From positions 1 through 64,000 of the forward strand of contig JACPNV010000059.1 of assembly GCA_016185305.1 (NCBI GenBank): a stretch of 64,000 bases of DNA, in the 5' to 3' direction. Shown here one piece after another: positions 8,171 through 16,668 of this stretch. The translations under genes and the position numbers were made by a program. How positions within the stretch are numbered: the stretch's first letter is position 1; every line of letters starts with the position of its first letter. The stretch comes from Actinomycetota bacterium (GTDB taxonomy: Bacteria > Actinomycetota > Acidimicrobiia > Acidimicrobiales > Acidimicrobilacustridaceae). The notes beneath the pieces are model-generated. The model saw only the letters and a list, made by a program, of their open reading frames with translations, ran no database searches and was not told the DNA's origin.

Positions 8171-9477
8171 AGGTCGCCTTCGAGCACCCGGATGACGCTG
8201 CCGACCCGGTGCACGACGTCGAGCTCGCGCAGTGCGCCGAGGGTCGCCTGGACGTCGTGCTCGCGCGCTTCGTGCGTGATGAACATGAGCGTGGCCTCCT
8301 CGCCGCGGCCGTGCTGCTCCATCGAGCTGATCGACACCTGGTTCGAGCCGAAGATGCCGGCCACCCTCGCAAGCACCCCAGGACGATCGACGACCTCGAG
8401 ACGGATGTAGTACGCGGTGACGAGCTCGTCGATGGGTTTGATGGTTGCCTCACCCAGCGTGCCCACCGTCGCGTGCGACCCCTTCCGCAGGTTCACCGCA
8501 GCATCGATCACATCGCCCAGCACGGCGCTCGCCGTCGGCTCGCCGCCGGCTCCTCGCCCGTAGAACATGAGATCGCCCACCGCCGCGCCTTCGACGAACA
8601 CCGCGTTGAAGCTCTCGCGCACCGCCGCCAGCGGATGTGTCGTTGGAAGCATCGCCGGATGCACGCGCACACCGATGACGGGCGTGCGCCCCGCTCCCGA
8701 CTCGTTCGGTTCGCGCTCGGCGACAGCCAGCAGCTTGACCACGAGATCCTTGCGGGTTGCGTAGCCGATGTCCGCGGCCGCGATGGCCGAGATGCCTTCG
8801 TGGTACACGTCGCCCGCCACGACGCGAGCACCGAAGGCGATGCTCGCGAGGATCGCGCACTTGGCGCCGGCGTCGTACCCCTCGACATCGGCCGTCGGAT
8901 CAGCTTCCGCGTAGCCCAACGACTGCGCTTCTGCGAGCGCGGTGGCGTAGTCGACGCCGGCCTCGGTCATGCGCGTGAGGATGTAGTTCGTCGTGCCGTT
9001 GACGATGCCCATCACCCGGTGGATCGGTTCGCCGAGCAACGACTCGCGCAGCGGTCGAACCAGGGGGATGCCACCCGCCACGGCCGCTTCGAACAGGAGG
9101 TCGACACCTGCGGCCTCGGCCGCGGCGAACACCTCCGCGCCGACGTTGGCGAGCAGCTCCTTGTTCGCCGTCACGATGGGCTTGCCCGCTTTGACGGCGT
9201 CGAGCACGAGCGACCGGGCCGGCTCGATCCCACCCATGACCTCGACGACCACGTCGATGTCGGGCGCATCGACCACACGTGCGACATCGGTGGTGAACAC
9301 GTCCGCCGGCAGGTCGACCCCGCGGTCGCGGTTCGCGTTCTGGACAGCAACCCGTCCGACCTCGACGCGACAGCCAGTGCGTGCCTCGATGTAGTCCTGC
9401 TGCTCGTGGATCAGGCGGACAAAGGCGGAGCCGACCGTCCCGCAGCCCAGCAACCCGAGGCGTACCGACGCATGCAC
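8167..9477 (-). CDS. hom: Homoserine dehydrogenase
   Basis: NAD(P)H-dependent reduction of aspartate semialdehyde to homoserine. Seen: Rossmann motif GLLGCGTVGSA at the N-terminus, the VTANKELLA block, the catalytic region EAAVAGGIPLVRPLRE, GIVNGTTNYILT, and a C-terminal ACT domain (IRLEVVDRPGVLARVAGIF) for threonine feedback. Length is 436 residues from the GTG at 9477. Start choice is uncertain: that GTG has no clear ribosome site, whereas an in-frame ATG at 9555 abuts an AT-rich promoter-like stretch and could be used without a leader, adding 26 residues. It is the first gene of the threonine operon. Confidence 0.95.
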   Translation of the reverse strand: MHASVRLGLLGCGTVGSAFVRLIHEQQDYIEARTGCRVEVGRVAVQNANRDRGVDLPADVFTTDVARVVDAPDIDVVVEVMGGIEPARSLVLDAVKAGKPIVTANKELLANVGAEVFAAAEAAGVDLLFEAAVAGGIPLVRPLRESLLGEPIHRVMGIVNGTTNYILTRMTEAGVDYATALAEAQSLGYAEADPTADVEGYDAGAKCAILASIAFGARVVAGDVYHEGISAIAAADIGYATRKDLVVKLLAVAEREPNESGAGRTPVIGVRVHPAMLPTTHPLAAVRESFNAVFVEGAAVGDLMFYGRGAGGEPTASAVLGDVIDAAVNLRKGSHATVGTLGEATIKPIDELVTAYYIRLEVVDRPGVLARVAGIFGSNQVSISSMEQHGRGEEATLMFITHEAREHDVQATLGALRELDVVHRVGSVIRVLEGDL

Positions 9478-9542
9478 GGCCGCCGAGGGTACTCGCTGGT
9501 GGTGATGCCCCTGGCGGGAATCGCTGGAGGGCATCCAGCAAC

Positions 9543-9583
9543 CGCGTTCTTGCATTTCACTAATTTTCTAGTATTTTCATTCA
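9543..9583. promoter_or_regulatory. AT-rich divergent promoter region between hom and the WXG gene
   Basis: A short stretch rich in A and T stands out from the surrounding high-GC DNA. On the plus strand TTCTTG (9547-9552) and TAGTAT (9569-9574) are spaced 16 bases apart and would start transcription near the ATG at 9584, giving a leaderless or nearly leaderless message. The minus strand must also carry the hom promoter. Assignment is by eye. Confidence 0.45.
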
Positions 9584-9976
9584 ATGCCGGCCACCGAAGA
9601 CACCGCCCGACAGCAAGCCGAAGCCGACCGCCGCAACCGCGAGAGAGATCGGTTGATCGAGTACCGCACCCGGATGGAGCGCGACATCGGCACGCTCCGC
9701 GACGCGGCCGAAGCGCTGCGGTCGCTGGCCGCGCAGGTGGGCGACCCGCTGGAACAGGCGATACGTGGCGATGGCCCGGGCACGTGGAGGGGTCGCAAGG
9801 CCGACGACTTCCGCGCCGTCGTCAACCAGATCCGCGACGACCTGACTGGAGCGAAGATGAGTTCGGTGCGCTACAGCCTCGAAAGCGCGGCCCTCGACTG
9901 CGAGCTGCGCGCCAACGCCATGCAAGCCGACGTCCCGCTGATCCCCGCCATCGCCGTCCCCCGGTTCACCAGCTGA
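9584..9976 (+). CDS. WXG100/ESAT-6-like small helical protein
   Basis: A 130-residue protein, predicted as two long amphipathic helices separated by a turn carrying Trp68-Arg-Gly70 (GTWRGRKADDFR), the W-x-G signature of type VII secretion substrates. The N-terminal helix is highly charged (ARQQAEADRRNRERDRLIEY), and the protein is longer than the classic 100 residues, as in YwqH/DUF5082-like relatives. No signal peptide. It opens a cluster containing another WXG100 protein and an EccC-like ATPase and is probably exported as a dimer. No YxxxD/E motif is obvious at the tail. The start is supported by the promoter immediately upstream. Confidence 0.72.
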   Translation: MPATEDTARQQAEADRRNRERDRLIEYRTRMERDIGTLRDAAEALRSLAAQVGDPLEQAIRGDGPGTWRGRKADDFRAVVNQIRDDLTGAKMSSVRYSLESAALDCELRANAMQADVPLIPAIAVPRFTS

Positions 9977-9981
9977 CCCGC

Positions 9982-11760
9982 CTACGGCCCGACACCGCTG
10001 TCGGCGGAACCACGATCGATGCTCCCGAGCCGAACGACCCCTGCCGCATCGAGCTGGTTCAGCCAGCGCCGCATCGCCACCTGATCGCTGGGGTCGGTCA
10101 GCTCGCCGAAGGTCCGCAGCCGACCATCGGGCGCGACCAGCGGGGCCGGGGGCGGGAGCGAGTCGAAGACTCGGTTCTCGCCGCGCGACTGCCAGAGCTT
10201 CTGCACCGCAAGGGTGTCGAGCATGATGCCCTGCAGCGCGAGCTGCTTGGACGCGTCGCGCGCATAGATGTTCGAGAGCTGCTCTTGGGCATAGCCCCGG
10301 TCGATCAGCTCGCTCGAAGTCAAGGTCGCCACCGGACCCAACCCGAACTCCAGCTTGTCCGCGATCACCGAGACGAACGCGTTCACCACCTTCTTCTCGT
10401 CCTTGATCGACTGGTCGACGTCCATCGCGATCTTGAGCCCCCCGCGGTAGCGGCCGGTGGCGACGTTGCCCGCGACGTTGCCGATGACCTGGAGCTTGCT
10501 GGCGTCGTAGCCAGCAGCCGCCATCTGCCCGAGCTCGCGATCGCTCCAGCGGACAAGGGCATCTTGAAGGTCGTCGCGCCCCTGGATCGTCTCCGCTGCG
10601 TAGTCGAGGTACGCCTGGGCGCGCACCGGATTCAGCGGCGAGATCGGGTCGTCGAGGGGAACGGTCTTGTAGCTCAGGTCGCGGAACGAACCGAGGTACG
10701 GCGCCGCAACCTTTCCGAGCACCGCTTTGGCCTCGGGCTGCAGGTCGCGATGGTCGCCAACCCAGTCGATCACCTCGAGGGCTCTCACCGAGCCGCCGGC
10801 GGCATCGGGCGACGTGCCACTCACCATGACCTTGCCCAGCGCTTTGCCGCTGTCGCCGTAGCTCAGCCTGCTCGGCAACAGCTCGTCGAGGTCGTTGCGG
10901 AGCACGGCAGCCGACGCGTCGCGGTCAGCGGCGATCTTGTCGAGCACGAGCGCCCGGGTGTCGGTGCCGTCGCCGACGAGCGCGTACAGGCTGCCGTCGC
11001 CGCCGTGCGCAAGCACGTCTCGGTTCGCGGGGAGCACGAACCGTGTGCCGGCCTCGACGAGGAAGGAGGTCGACCACTGCACATCGGGCTCGAAGAGGTA
11101 GGCCAGCGGCTTGTACCTCCTCGGGTCGTCGCCCGCCGATTCGCGGTCGATCTCGTCCGCCAGCTCGTTGAAGCTCGGCACGACCGCGCCCATGCGGGAC
11201 GCGACGCTCAGCGACTGCAGCACGTTGACCATCGCGGCCTTCGTGATCCTGGCGTCGACCGATATGCCGATCTGCCGGCGCACCTCGTCGTAGCGGCCGA
11301 GCACGTCGAGCACGTCGTTGGCGGTGAACTCCTGGGCGAGCTCGGCGGCGTAGGCGCCCTCGGTGCTCCACAGCTCGTTGAGGCGAGTGAACTCCCGAAG
11401 GTCTCCTCGCCGGTAGGCATCGTTGGCGGCCTGCGCCGCCGCCACCGCGTCTTCGTCGCTCGCGAAGGGCGAGTCATAGGGGGTGTGATCGATGCGGAGG
11501 TCGTCGTAGGGGTTCTCGGCGAGACCCGACTCGATGTCGCGCACCTCCGCCACGACGGCGCGGACCCTTCGGCTCTCGTCGGCGACCGTTCCGGCGATCT
11601 TCAAGAGCGTGAGGCTGGCGGTGGACCGAGCGCGAGCCACGTCGAGGTAGCGCTCGACGGTCGACGTCATCGTCAGGTAGTCGCCCGACGCCTGCGCGAG
11701 CAACCGGCCCAGATCGTCGGCCCGGCGCAACTGGATCTGCACCATCTCGCTGTCGCCCAT
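9982..11760 (-). CDS. Large hypothetical protein, candidate type VII partner or substrate
   Basis: A 592-residue protein with no signal peptide and no membrane segment. The N-terminal about 80 residues are predicted helical (ADDLGRLLAQASGDYLTMT and following), reminiscent of the helical heads of large type VII effectors; the rest is mixed and ends in a Ser/Gly/Asp-rich tail. I recognise no catalytic motif. The layout resembles the large actinobacterial DUF6571-type proteins encoded beside WXG100 genes, but that link is a guess. It is convergent with the first WXG gene (5 bases between stops) and divergent from the second. An AAGGAGG sits about 10 bases before the ATG at 11760. Confidence 0.75.
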   Translation of the reverse strand: MGDSEMVQIQLRRADDLGRLLAQASGDYLTMTSTVERYLDVARARSTASLTLLKIAGTVADESRRVRAVVAEVRDIESGLAENPYDDLRIDHTPYDSPFASDEDAVAAAQAANDAYRRGDLREFTRLNELWSTEGAYAAELAQEFTANDVLDVLGRYDEVRRQIGISVDARITKAAMVNVLQSLSVASRMGAVVPSFNELADEIDRESAGDDPRRYKPLAYLFEPDVQWSTSFLVEAGTRFVLPANRDVLAHGGDGSLYALVGDGTDTRALVLDKIAADRDASAAVLRNDLDELLPSRLSYGDSGKALGKVMVSGTSPDAAGGSVRALEVIDWVGDHRDLQPEAKAVLGKVAAPYLGSFRDLSYKTVPLDDPISPLNPVRAQAYLDYAAETIQGRDDLQDALVRWSDRELGQMAAAGYDASKLQVIGNVAGNVATGRYRGGLKIAMDVDQSIKDEKKVVNAFVSVIADKLEFGLGPVATLTSSELIDRGYAQEQLSNIYARDASKQLALQGIMLDTLAVQKLWQSRGENRVFDSLPPPAPLVAPDGRLRTFGELTDPSDQVAMRRWLNQLDAAGVVRLGSIDRGSADSGVGP

Positions 11761-11806
11761 CGTTCTGCGCCTCCTTGTGGTTCAGGACTCTCCACGACGA
11801 CTTCCG

Positions 11807-11850
11807 AACTGCTCTCCAACTGCTTTCCAACTGATTCTCAACTGTTTCCA
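11807..11850. repeat. Four 11-bp phased direct repeats
   Basis: AACTG recurs at 11807, 11818, 11829 and 11840, exactly 11 bases apart, within units close to AACTGCTTTCC. The array lies in the 195-base divergent promoter between the 592-residue gene (start 11760) and the WXG100 gene (start 11956) and is followed by an AT-rich stretch (11850-11885). One-helical-turn spacing suggests repeated binding of a regulator on one DNA face. Function is inferred. Confidence 0.6.
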
Positions 11851-11955
11851 TCATTTTCCTTGCTTTTCTACTTATCTCAGTTTACTCTGCCCTCTGTCAA
11901 GCCCTTCAAGCAGCGTTGCCCGCCCACCCCGCCACACCCCGGAAGGATCCCCGCC

Positions 11956-12255
11956 ATGCCCCTCGACACCGTCGGTGCCAACCTCGCCCAGCTCACCGAG
12001 CTCCAGCGGGCGTTCGACGCCAAAGCGGCCCAAGTCGACCAGTTGATCGTCGAGATCTCGGCCCTCGTCGGCGGGGCCGGCGCACCCGGGAGCGTGAACT
12101 GGCAAGGCCGCATCGCTGACCAGTTCCGCACGGAGTGGGACACCGTGTATGTGAAGAACCTCCGCCAGCTCGTGGCCGCGCTCCAAGAGCAGGCGCGCTA
12201 TGTCAACGAGAACCGGCGCCGTTCCAACCTCGCCCTCAACGGCATCGACGCCTGA
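11956..12255 (+). CDS. WXG100 family type VII secretion protein
   Basis: A 99-residue protein of canonical WXG100 length: helix, turn with Trp49-Gln-Gly51 (NWQGRIADQFRTEW), helix. It is presumed to form a hairpin dimer and be recognised by the EccC-like ATPase encoded 165 bases downstream. The ATG at 11956 has a GGAAGGA about 9 bases upstream. No signal peptide or Cys. The second helix ends AALQEQARYVNENRRRS, with no obvious C-terminal YxxxD/E signal. It is a better match to the family than the protein at 9584. Confidence 0.88.
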   Translation: MPLDTVGANLAQLTELQRAFDAKAAQVDQLIVEISALVGGAGAPGSVNWQGRIADQFRTEWDTVYVKNLRQLVAALQEQARYVNENRRRSNLALNGIDA

Positions 12256-12426
12256 GCTCGCCCGAGCACGGTCAAGCTCGCGGGGTCGCGGTCCCGTCAT
12301 CTCCCGTCCGACGCCACCTCCGCCGCCGACCCCGTTCGCCAGTCCGGCCCGCCCGTCCCCCTGCCAACCTCGGGCGGGCTGGCCTGGCACCCTTCGCTCT
12401 TCCCTCCTTCTGCCCTGCTGGTGCCC

Positions 12427-15400
12427 ATGCGAGTGCGCGTCATCACGTCGACTGCTGCCGCCGACGTAGAAGTCGACACCGGCTCGCTCGAACGGCTAAC
12501 GATCGGCGGGCTCGTCGCGGCGGCTGTTGGTGACGCTTCGAGCGGCGAGCCCGCGATGCCGGTCAACATCGACGGCCGACGAGTCGATCGATCCGCGCCG
12601 GCCAGCCACGCCGGGCTGGTCGAAGGCTCACTCATCGATACGGCACCACCGATGCCAGCGATGCACGCGCCGATCGAGCTGGACGTCGTGGGAGGCATGG
12701 AGGCGGGTGAGACCTTCCGGCTCGGCGCCGGCAGCCACCGGATAGGCCGGTCACCGTTCAACGAGATCTGCATCGCCAACCCCTCGGTGTCCCGGGTGCA
12801 CGCGCAACTCGACGTCACGATCGACGGTCAGGTGTCGCTCGCCGACCTGGACTCACGCAACGGCTGCCGGCGTGGGCGCGACTCCTTCCTCTTCGACGCA
12901 CAACCGATCGATCCCGAACCGATCGCGCTCGGCGCGGCGTGGCTCCGCGTCCGCGTCCCACCGACTGATTCGCCAGACCAACCGGCTTGCTTTCGTTCGA
13001 TCGCCGCGCGGCGATCCCGCCCCATGCCCTTGGCGCCGCCGGCTTCGACGACGATCCCCCACAACCGACCTCCCCGGCCGGCACCGGCCGCACCACCCGC
13101 ACCCCTCGTTCCGCCGGCCGCACCGGCGCCCGGCGCAACGACTGCCGCCTTGAGCTGGACGATGATCCTCGTGCCACTCGTGCTCGGCGGGGTGCTCGCC
13201 ATGGTCTTCGGGCCGGCGCTGGCCCTGTTCGCCCTCCTCTCACCGGTGATGCTCGTGGCGCAATGGTGGGAGTCCCGGCGCAAGAACCGCGTGCTCGGCA
13301 TCAAGACGAGGCGGCGCTACCACGAGACGCTCGACGAGTTCGCGCGAGCGCTGGCGAACGCCGCACGCGCGGAGCGGGCGCGTCGCTGGGACACGATCCC
13401 CGATCCCGCGATGGTCGTCCGGCGGTCCCGCGAGATGAGCCCCTCGCTGTGGGAGCGGCGCCCAACCCATCCCGACTTCGCCAACCTCCGTCTCGGCGTC
13501 GGCAGCACCCGCTGGCCGAGCATCGTGGCCGAGACGCACCCCGAGCCGCGAGATGAGGTGCGCGCGCTGATCGCCAAGGCAAGCGCTCTCGACGACGTCC
13601 CGCTGACGGTTGACCTCCGCGATGGTTGGCTTGGCATCGTGGGACCCCGCGAGCCTGCGCTCGCGGTCGCCCGATGGCTCGCGTGCCAGATGGCGGCGTT
13701 GCACGGGCCGGCCGACGTGCCGATGGCGATCGTCGGCGACGCCGAGTCGGTCGAGAACTGGACGTGGTTCGACTGGCTGCCTCACAGCTCGCACCCCACG
13801 GCGGGAGCGCTCCTCGCCCACGACGAGGCGTCCACCGAACGCGTGGCGGCAGCCCTCGACAGGATCGTCACCGACCCCGACGATGGCGCACCGGCCGGAG
13901 GTGAAGCGGCCCGCTTCACCTTTCTGGTGCTCGACCGGAGCGAGCCGCTTGCCGCGGCCGGTCCGCAACTGCGGCGATTGAGTCTGCGTCCTGGTGTGCG
14001 CGCGATCGTGACGGCCACGAGCCAGCGCGACCTTCCCGCTCGCTGCCGGTGGGTGATCGAGGTCGCCGACGGCGTGGGGCGGGCCGTCCTGCGCGACCTC
14101 GAGACCCCGGCTGGCCCCATCCCGTTCGTCACCGACGGGTTCGGCGACCGCATCGCCGCGGACTGCGCCAGATCGATGGCCTGCCTCGCGGACCCGCTGG
14201 ACCGCGACGCCGCCACCACCACGCCGTCCCACGTCAGCCTGCTGCGCACCCTCGGCACCGGCCCGGCCACCCCAGCCTCGATCGACGACCGCTGGTCATC
14301 GTCGAGCGAGCAGCCAGGGCTCGGTGCCGTCGTCGGTGCGACCGCTGGCGGTCACTTCTCGCTGGATCTCTGCATGGACGGGCCGCACGCGCTGATCGCG
14401 GGTACGACCGGATCGGGCAAGAGCGAGCTGCTCCGCACCTGGGTGGCTTCGCTGGCCGCGACCCACGCGCCCGATGCCGTCACCTTCGTGCTGGTCGACT
14501 ACAAGGGCGGCGCGGCATTCGATGCCTGTGCCCGGCTGCCGCACACGGTCGGCATGGTCACCGATCTCGACGAGCGTCTCGGCGAGCGGGCACTCATCTC
14601 CCTCGAGGCTGAACTGACGCTCCGCGAGCGCCTGCTTCGCGACGCGGGATCATCTGATCTGCCGGCCTACCATGCCAGCGCCGTCGCGGGCTCGGCCCCG
14701 CCCCTCCCGCGGCTCGTCGTCATCGTGGACGAGTTCGCCACGCTGGCAGCCGAGCTCCCCGACTTCCTCGACGCGCTGGTGTCGATCGCGCAGCGCGGCC
14801 GCAGCCTGGGCGTCCACCTGGTCCTCGCTACGCAACGGCCGTCGGGCGTGATCAACGACAACATCCGCACGAACACCAACCTGCGCATCGCCTTGCGCGT
14901 GCTCGATCGCGCTGACTCGAACGACGTGGTCGGCACACCCGACGCCGCCGGCCTTCCTCGCGCGTGCCCCGGCCGTGCGATCGCGCGGCTCGGCGAGAGC
15001 GAGCTCGCCACGTTCCAGACGGCGCTCGTCTCCGGCAGGTCGGTCGACCCTGCTGAGGCCGGATCCGGTGTTCACCACCGGCAGCCGTGGTGGCTCGAGG
15101 GCCCGCGCGATCCGGCACCTTCTGACGGCGATCCCGTTCGGGCACCACGCGATGAACCTTCCGACCTCGACTATCTCGTCGACGCGATCGCCGAGGCGCA
15201 CGAACGGCGGAACGCTCCGCTGCCGCGGCGGCCGTGGATCGAACCACTCCCGGCGAACCTTCCCTTGGCCCGTGTTCTCGCGCCGTCGGAGGACGATCCG
15301 ATCCAGGCGCGTGACGGGGCTGCGCTCGGCGCACCGATCGCGCTGGTCGACGAGCCGCAACGCCAGCGCCAGACGATCTGGTCGTGGGTGCCAGCAATGA

Positions 15401-16668
15401 GCAATCTCCTCGTCTATGGCGGTCCGGGCGCCGGCAAGACGTCCACCCTCGCGACGGTGGCGCTCGCACTCTCGACGCGGTTCGACGCCGACCGCTACCA
15501 GATGTACGTCATCGATCTCGGGCACGGCGACCTGGCCTCGCTCGACGCCCTGCCCCACACGGGCGCGTACATCCGCGCCCACGAAGCGGAACGCCAGCAT
15601 CGCCTCCTGCGCTTCGTCGTCGACACGATCGACGAGCGGCGCGCGCAGGGCGCGCCCGACCGGCCGAGCATCGTTGTGTTCATCGACGGAATCACCGCGT
15701 TGCGCCTCGCGCTGGAACAGCAACAGTCGCGCCAGAGCCTCGACGACCTCGAACGCGCCTTCCGCGACGGGACCGGCGTGGGCGTGCACTTCGCGCTCAG
15801 CGGTGATTCGCCTGCTTCGATCCCGGCCCGCCTGGCCGAGCTGGCACCGCAGCGCGTGCTGCTCCGCCTTGCCGATCGTTATGACTATGGGATGCTCGGT
15901 GTGTCCGGTGTCGGTGCCGGAGATCTTCCGGAACTTCCCGGGCGGGGCTTCTTCGCGCCCGATCTCGAGATGCAGGTGGCCCGCGTCGATGGTGGGCTCA
16001 GCGATGCCGTCGCCGAGGTGGCACGAGCGACAGCTCCACCCGAGGACCCACCCGCGCGCATCGGCGTGCTCCCGGTGCGCGTGCGCTGGGCAGACGTCGC
16101 CGTACCGCCGCCCGCCGCAGAGATGGCCGGATCGGCCCGCGCCCTGTCGCTGCCCATCGCGGTAGGCGACCGCGATCTCACACCAGCATTCCTCCGGCTT
16201 CACGACCGCGAGCACGTAGTCGTCGCCGGACCGGCCAGGAGCGGTCGGACCTCGACGCTGGCCGCGATCGCCGAGGCCGGCCGGGCGGCCGGCTGCGCCG
16301 TGCTCGGGCACGGCGCCGACAACATCGACGATGCGGTCACGCGCCCCGATCGGCGGGTGCTGGTGTTGGTCGACGACGCTGACCGCGTCGAGTTGCCGCC
16401 GCTGTCCAGCTCCGTCGCCGGCGCGCCTCCCCGCGTGCACGTCATCGCAGCCGTGCACGCGGGGCGCCTTCGCACGGCGTATGGCCATTGGGTGCACGAG
16501 CTTCGCTCGAGCCGGACCGGTCTGGCGCTGCAGCCCGATGGCGACGTGGACGGCGACTTGTGGTCGGTACGCCTCCCCCGACTGGTCGTCCCGAGCAGCA
16601 CGCCGGGACGCGGCGTGCTCATCAACAGCGGCCGCTGTGAGATCGTGCAAGTTGCGATGGCCCAATGA
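12427..16668 (+). CDS. FHA-FtsK/SpoIIIE ATPase, EccC/EssC-like type VII secretion motor
   Basis: A 1413-residue membrane ATPase. In order: a ubiquitin-like head (about 1-75), an FHA phosphothreonine-binding domain (about 95-165; IGRSP, SRVHA, LDSRNG), a Pro-rich linker, two membrane segments (about 243-281), and three RecA-like ATPase modules. Module 1 is complete (GTTGSGKS near 658, VVIVDEF, LATQRPSGV); module 2 has GGPGAGKTS near 998 but FIDGI in place of the Walker-B acidic pair; module 3 has GPARSGRTS near 1268, with Arg replacing the Walker Lys. This matches EssC/EccC proteins, where module 1 does the work. Starts GTG 12421 or ATG 12427; no clear ribosome site. Its stop overlaps the kinase start (ATGA). 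FHA plus adjacent kinase implies phospho-control. Confidence 0.93.
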   Translation: MRVRVITSTAAADVEVDTGSLERLTIGGLVAAAVGDASSGEPAMPVNIDGRRVDRSAPASHAGLVEGSLIDTAPPMPAMHAPIELDVVGGMEAGETFRLGAGSHRIGRSPFNEICIANPSVSRVHAQLDVTIDGQVSLADLDSRNGCRRGRDSFLFDAQPIDPEPIALGAAWLRVRVPPTDSPDQPACFRSIAARRSRPMPLAPPASTTIPHNRPPRPAPAAPPAPLVPPAAPAPGATTAALSWTMILVPLVLGGVLAMVFGPALALFALLSPVMLVAQWWESRRKNRVLGIKTRRRYHETLDEFARALANAARAERARRWDTIPDPAMVVRRSREMSPSLWERRPTHPDFANLRLGVGSTRWPSIVAETHPEPRDEVRALIAKASALDDVPLTVDLRDGWLGIVGPREPALAVARWLACQMAALHGPADVPMAIVGDAESVENWTWFDWLPHSSHPTAGALLAHDEASTERVAAALDRIVTDPDDGAPAGGEAARFTFLVLDRSEPLAAAGPQLRRLSLRPGVRAIVTATSQRDLPARCRWVIEVADGVGRAVLRDLETPAGPIPFVTDGFGDRIAADCARSMACLADPLDRDAATTTPSHVSLLRTLGTGPATPASIDDRWSSSSEQPGLGAVVGATAGGHFSLDLCMDGPHALIAGTTGSGKSELLRTWVASLAATHAPDAVTFVLVDYKGGAAFDACARLPHTVGMVTDLDERLGERALISLEAELTLRERLLRDAGSSDLPAYHASAVAGSAPPLPRLVVIVDEFATLAAELPDFLDALVSIAQRGRSLGVHLVLATQRPSGVINDNIRTNTNLRIALRVLDRADSNDVVGTPDAAGLPRACPGRAIARLGESELATFQTALVSGRSVDPAEAGSGVHHRQPWWLEGPRDPAPSDGDPVRAPRDEPSDLDYLVDAIAEAHERRNAPLPRRPWIEPLPANLPLARVLAPSEDDPIQARDGAALGAPIALVDEPQRQRQTIWSWVPAMSNLLVYGGPGAGKTSTLATVALALSTRFDADRYQMYVIDLGHGDLASLDALPHTGAYIRAHEAERQHRLLRFVVDTIDERRAQGAPDRPSIVVFIDGITALRLALEQQQSRQSLDDLERAFRDGTGVGVHFALSGDSPASIPARLAELAPQRVLLRLADRYDYGMLGVSGVGAGDLPELPGRGFFAPDLEMQVARVDGGLSDAVAEVARATAPPEDPPARIGVLPVRVRWADVAVPPPAAEMAGSARALSLPIAVGDRDLTPAFLRLHDREHVVVAGPARSGRTSTLAAIAEAGRAAGCAVLGHGADNIDDAVTRPDRRVLVLVDDADRVELPPLSSSVAGAPPRVHVIAAVHAGRLRTAYGHWVHELRSSRTGLALQPDGDVDGDLWSVRLPRLVVPSSTPGRGVLINSGRCEIVQVAMAQ

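Noticed and set aside
8209-12255. A 1348-codon plus-strand open frame
   Set aside because: It runs antisense through hom and the 592-residue gene and joins the real WXG100 gene only at its end; its composition is that of a high-GC shadow frame.
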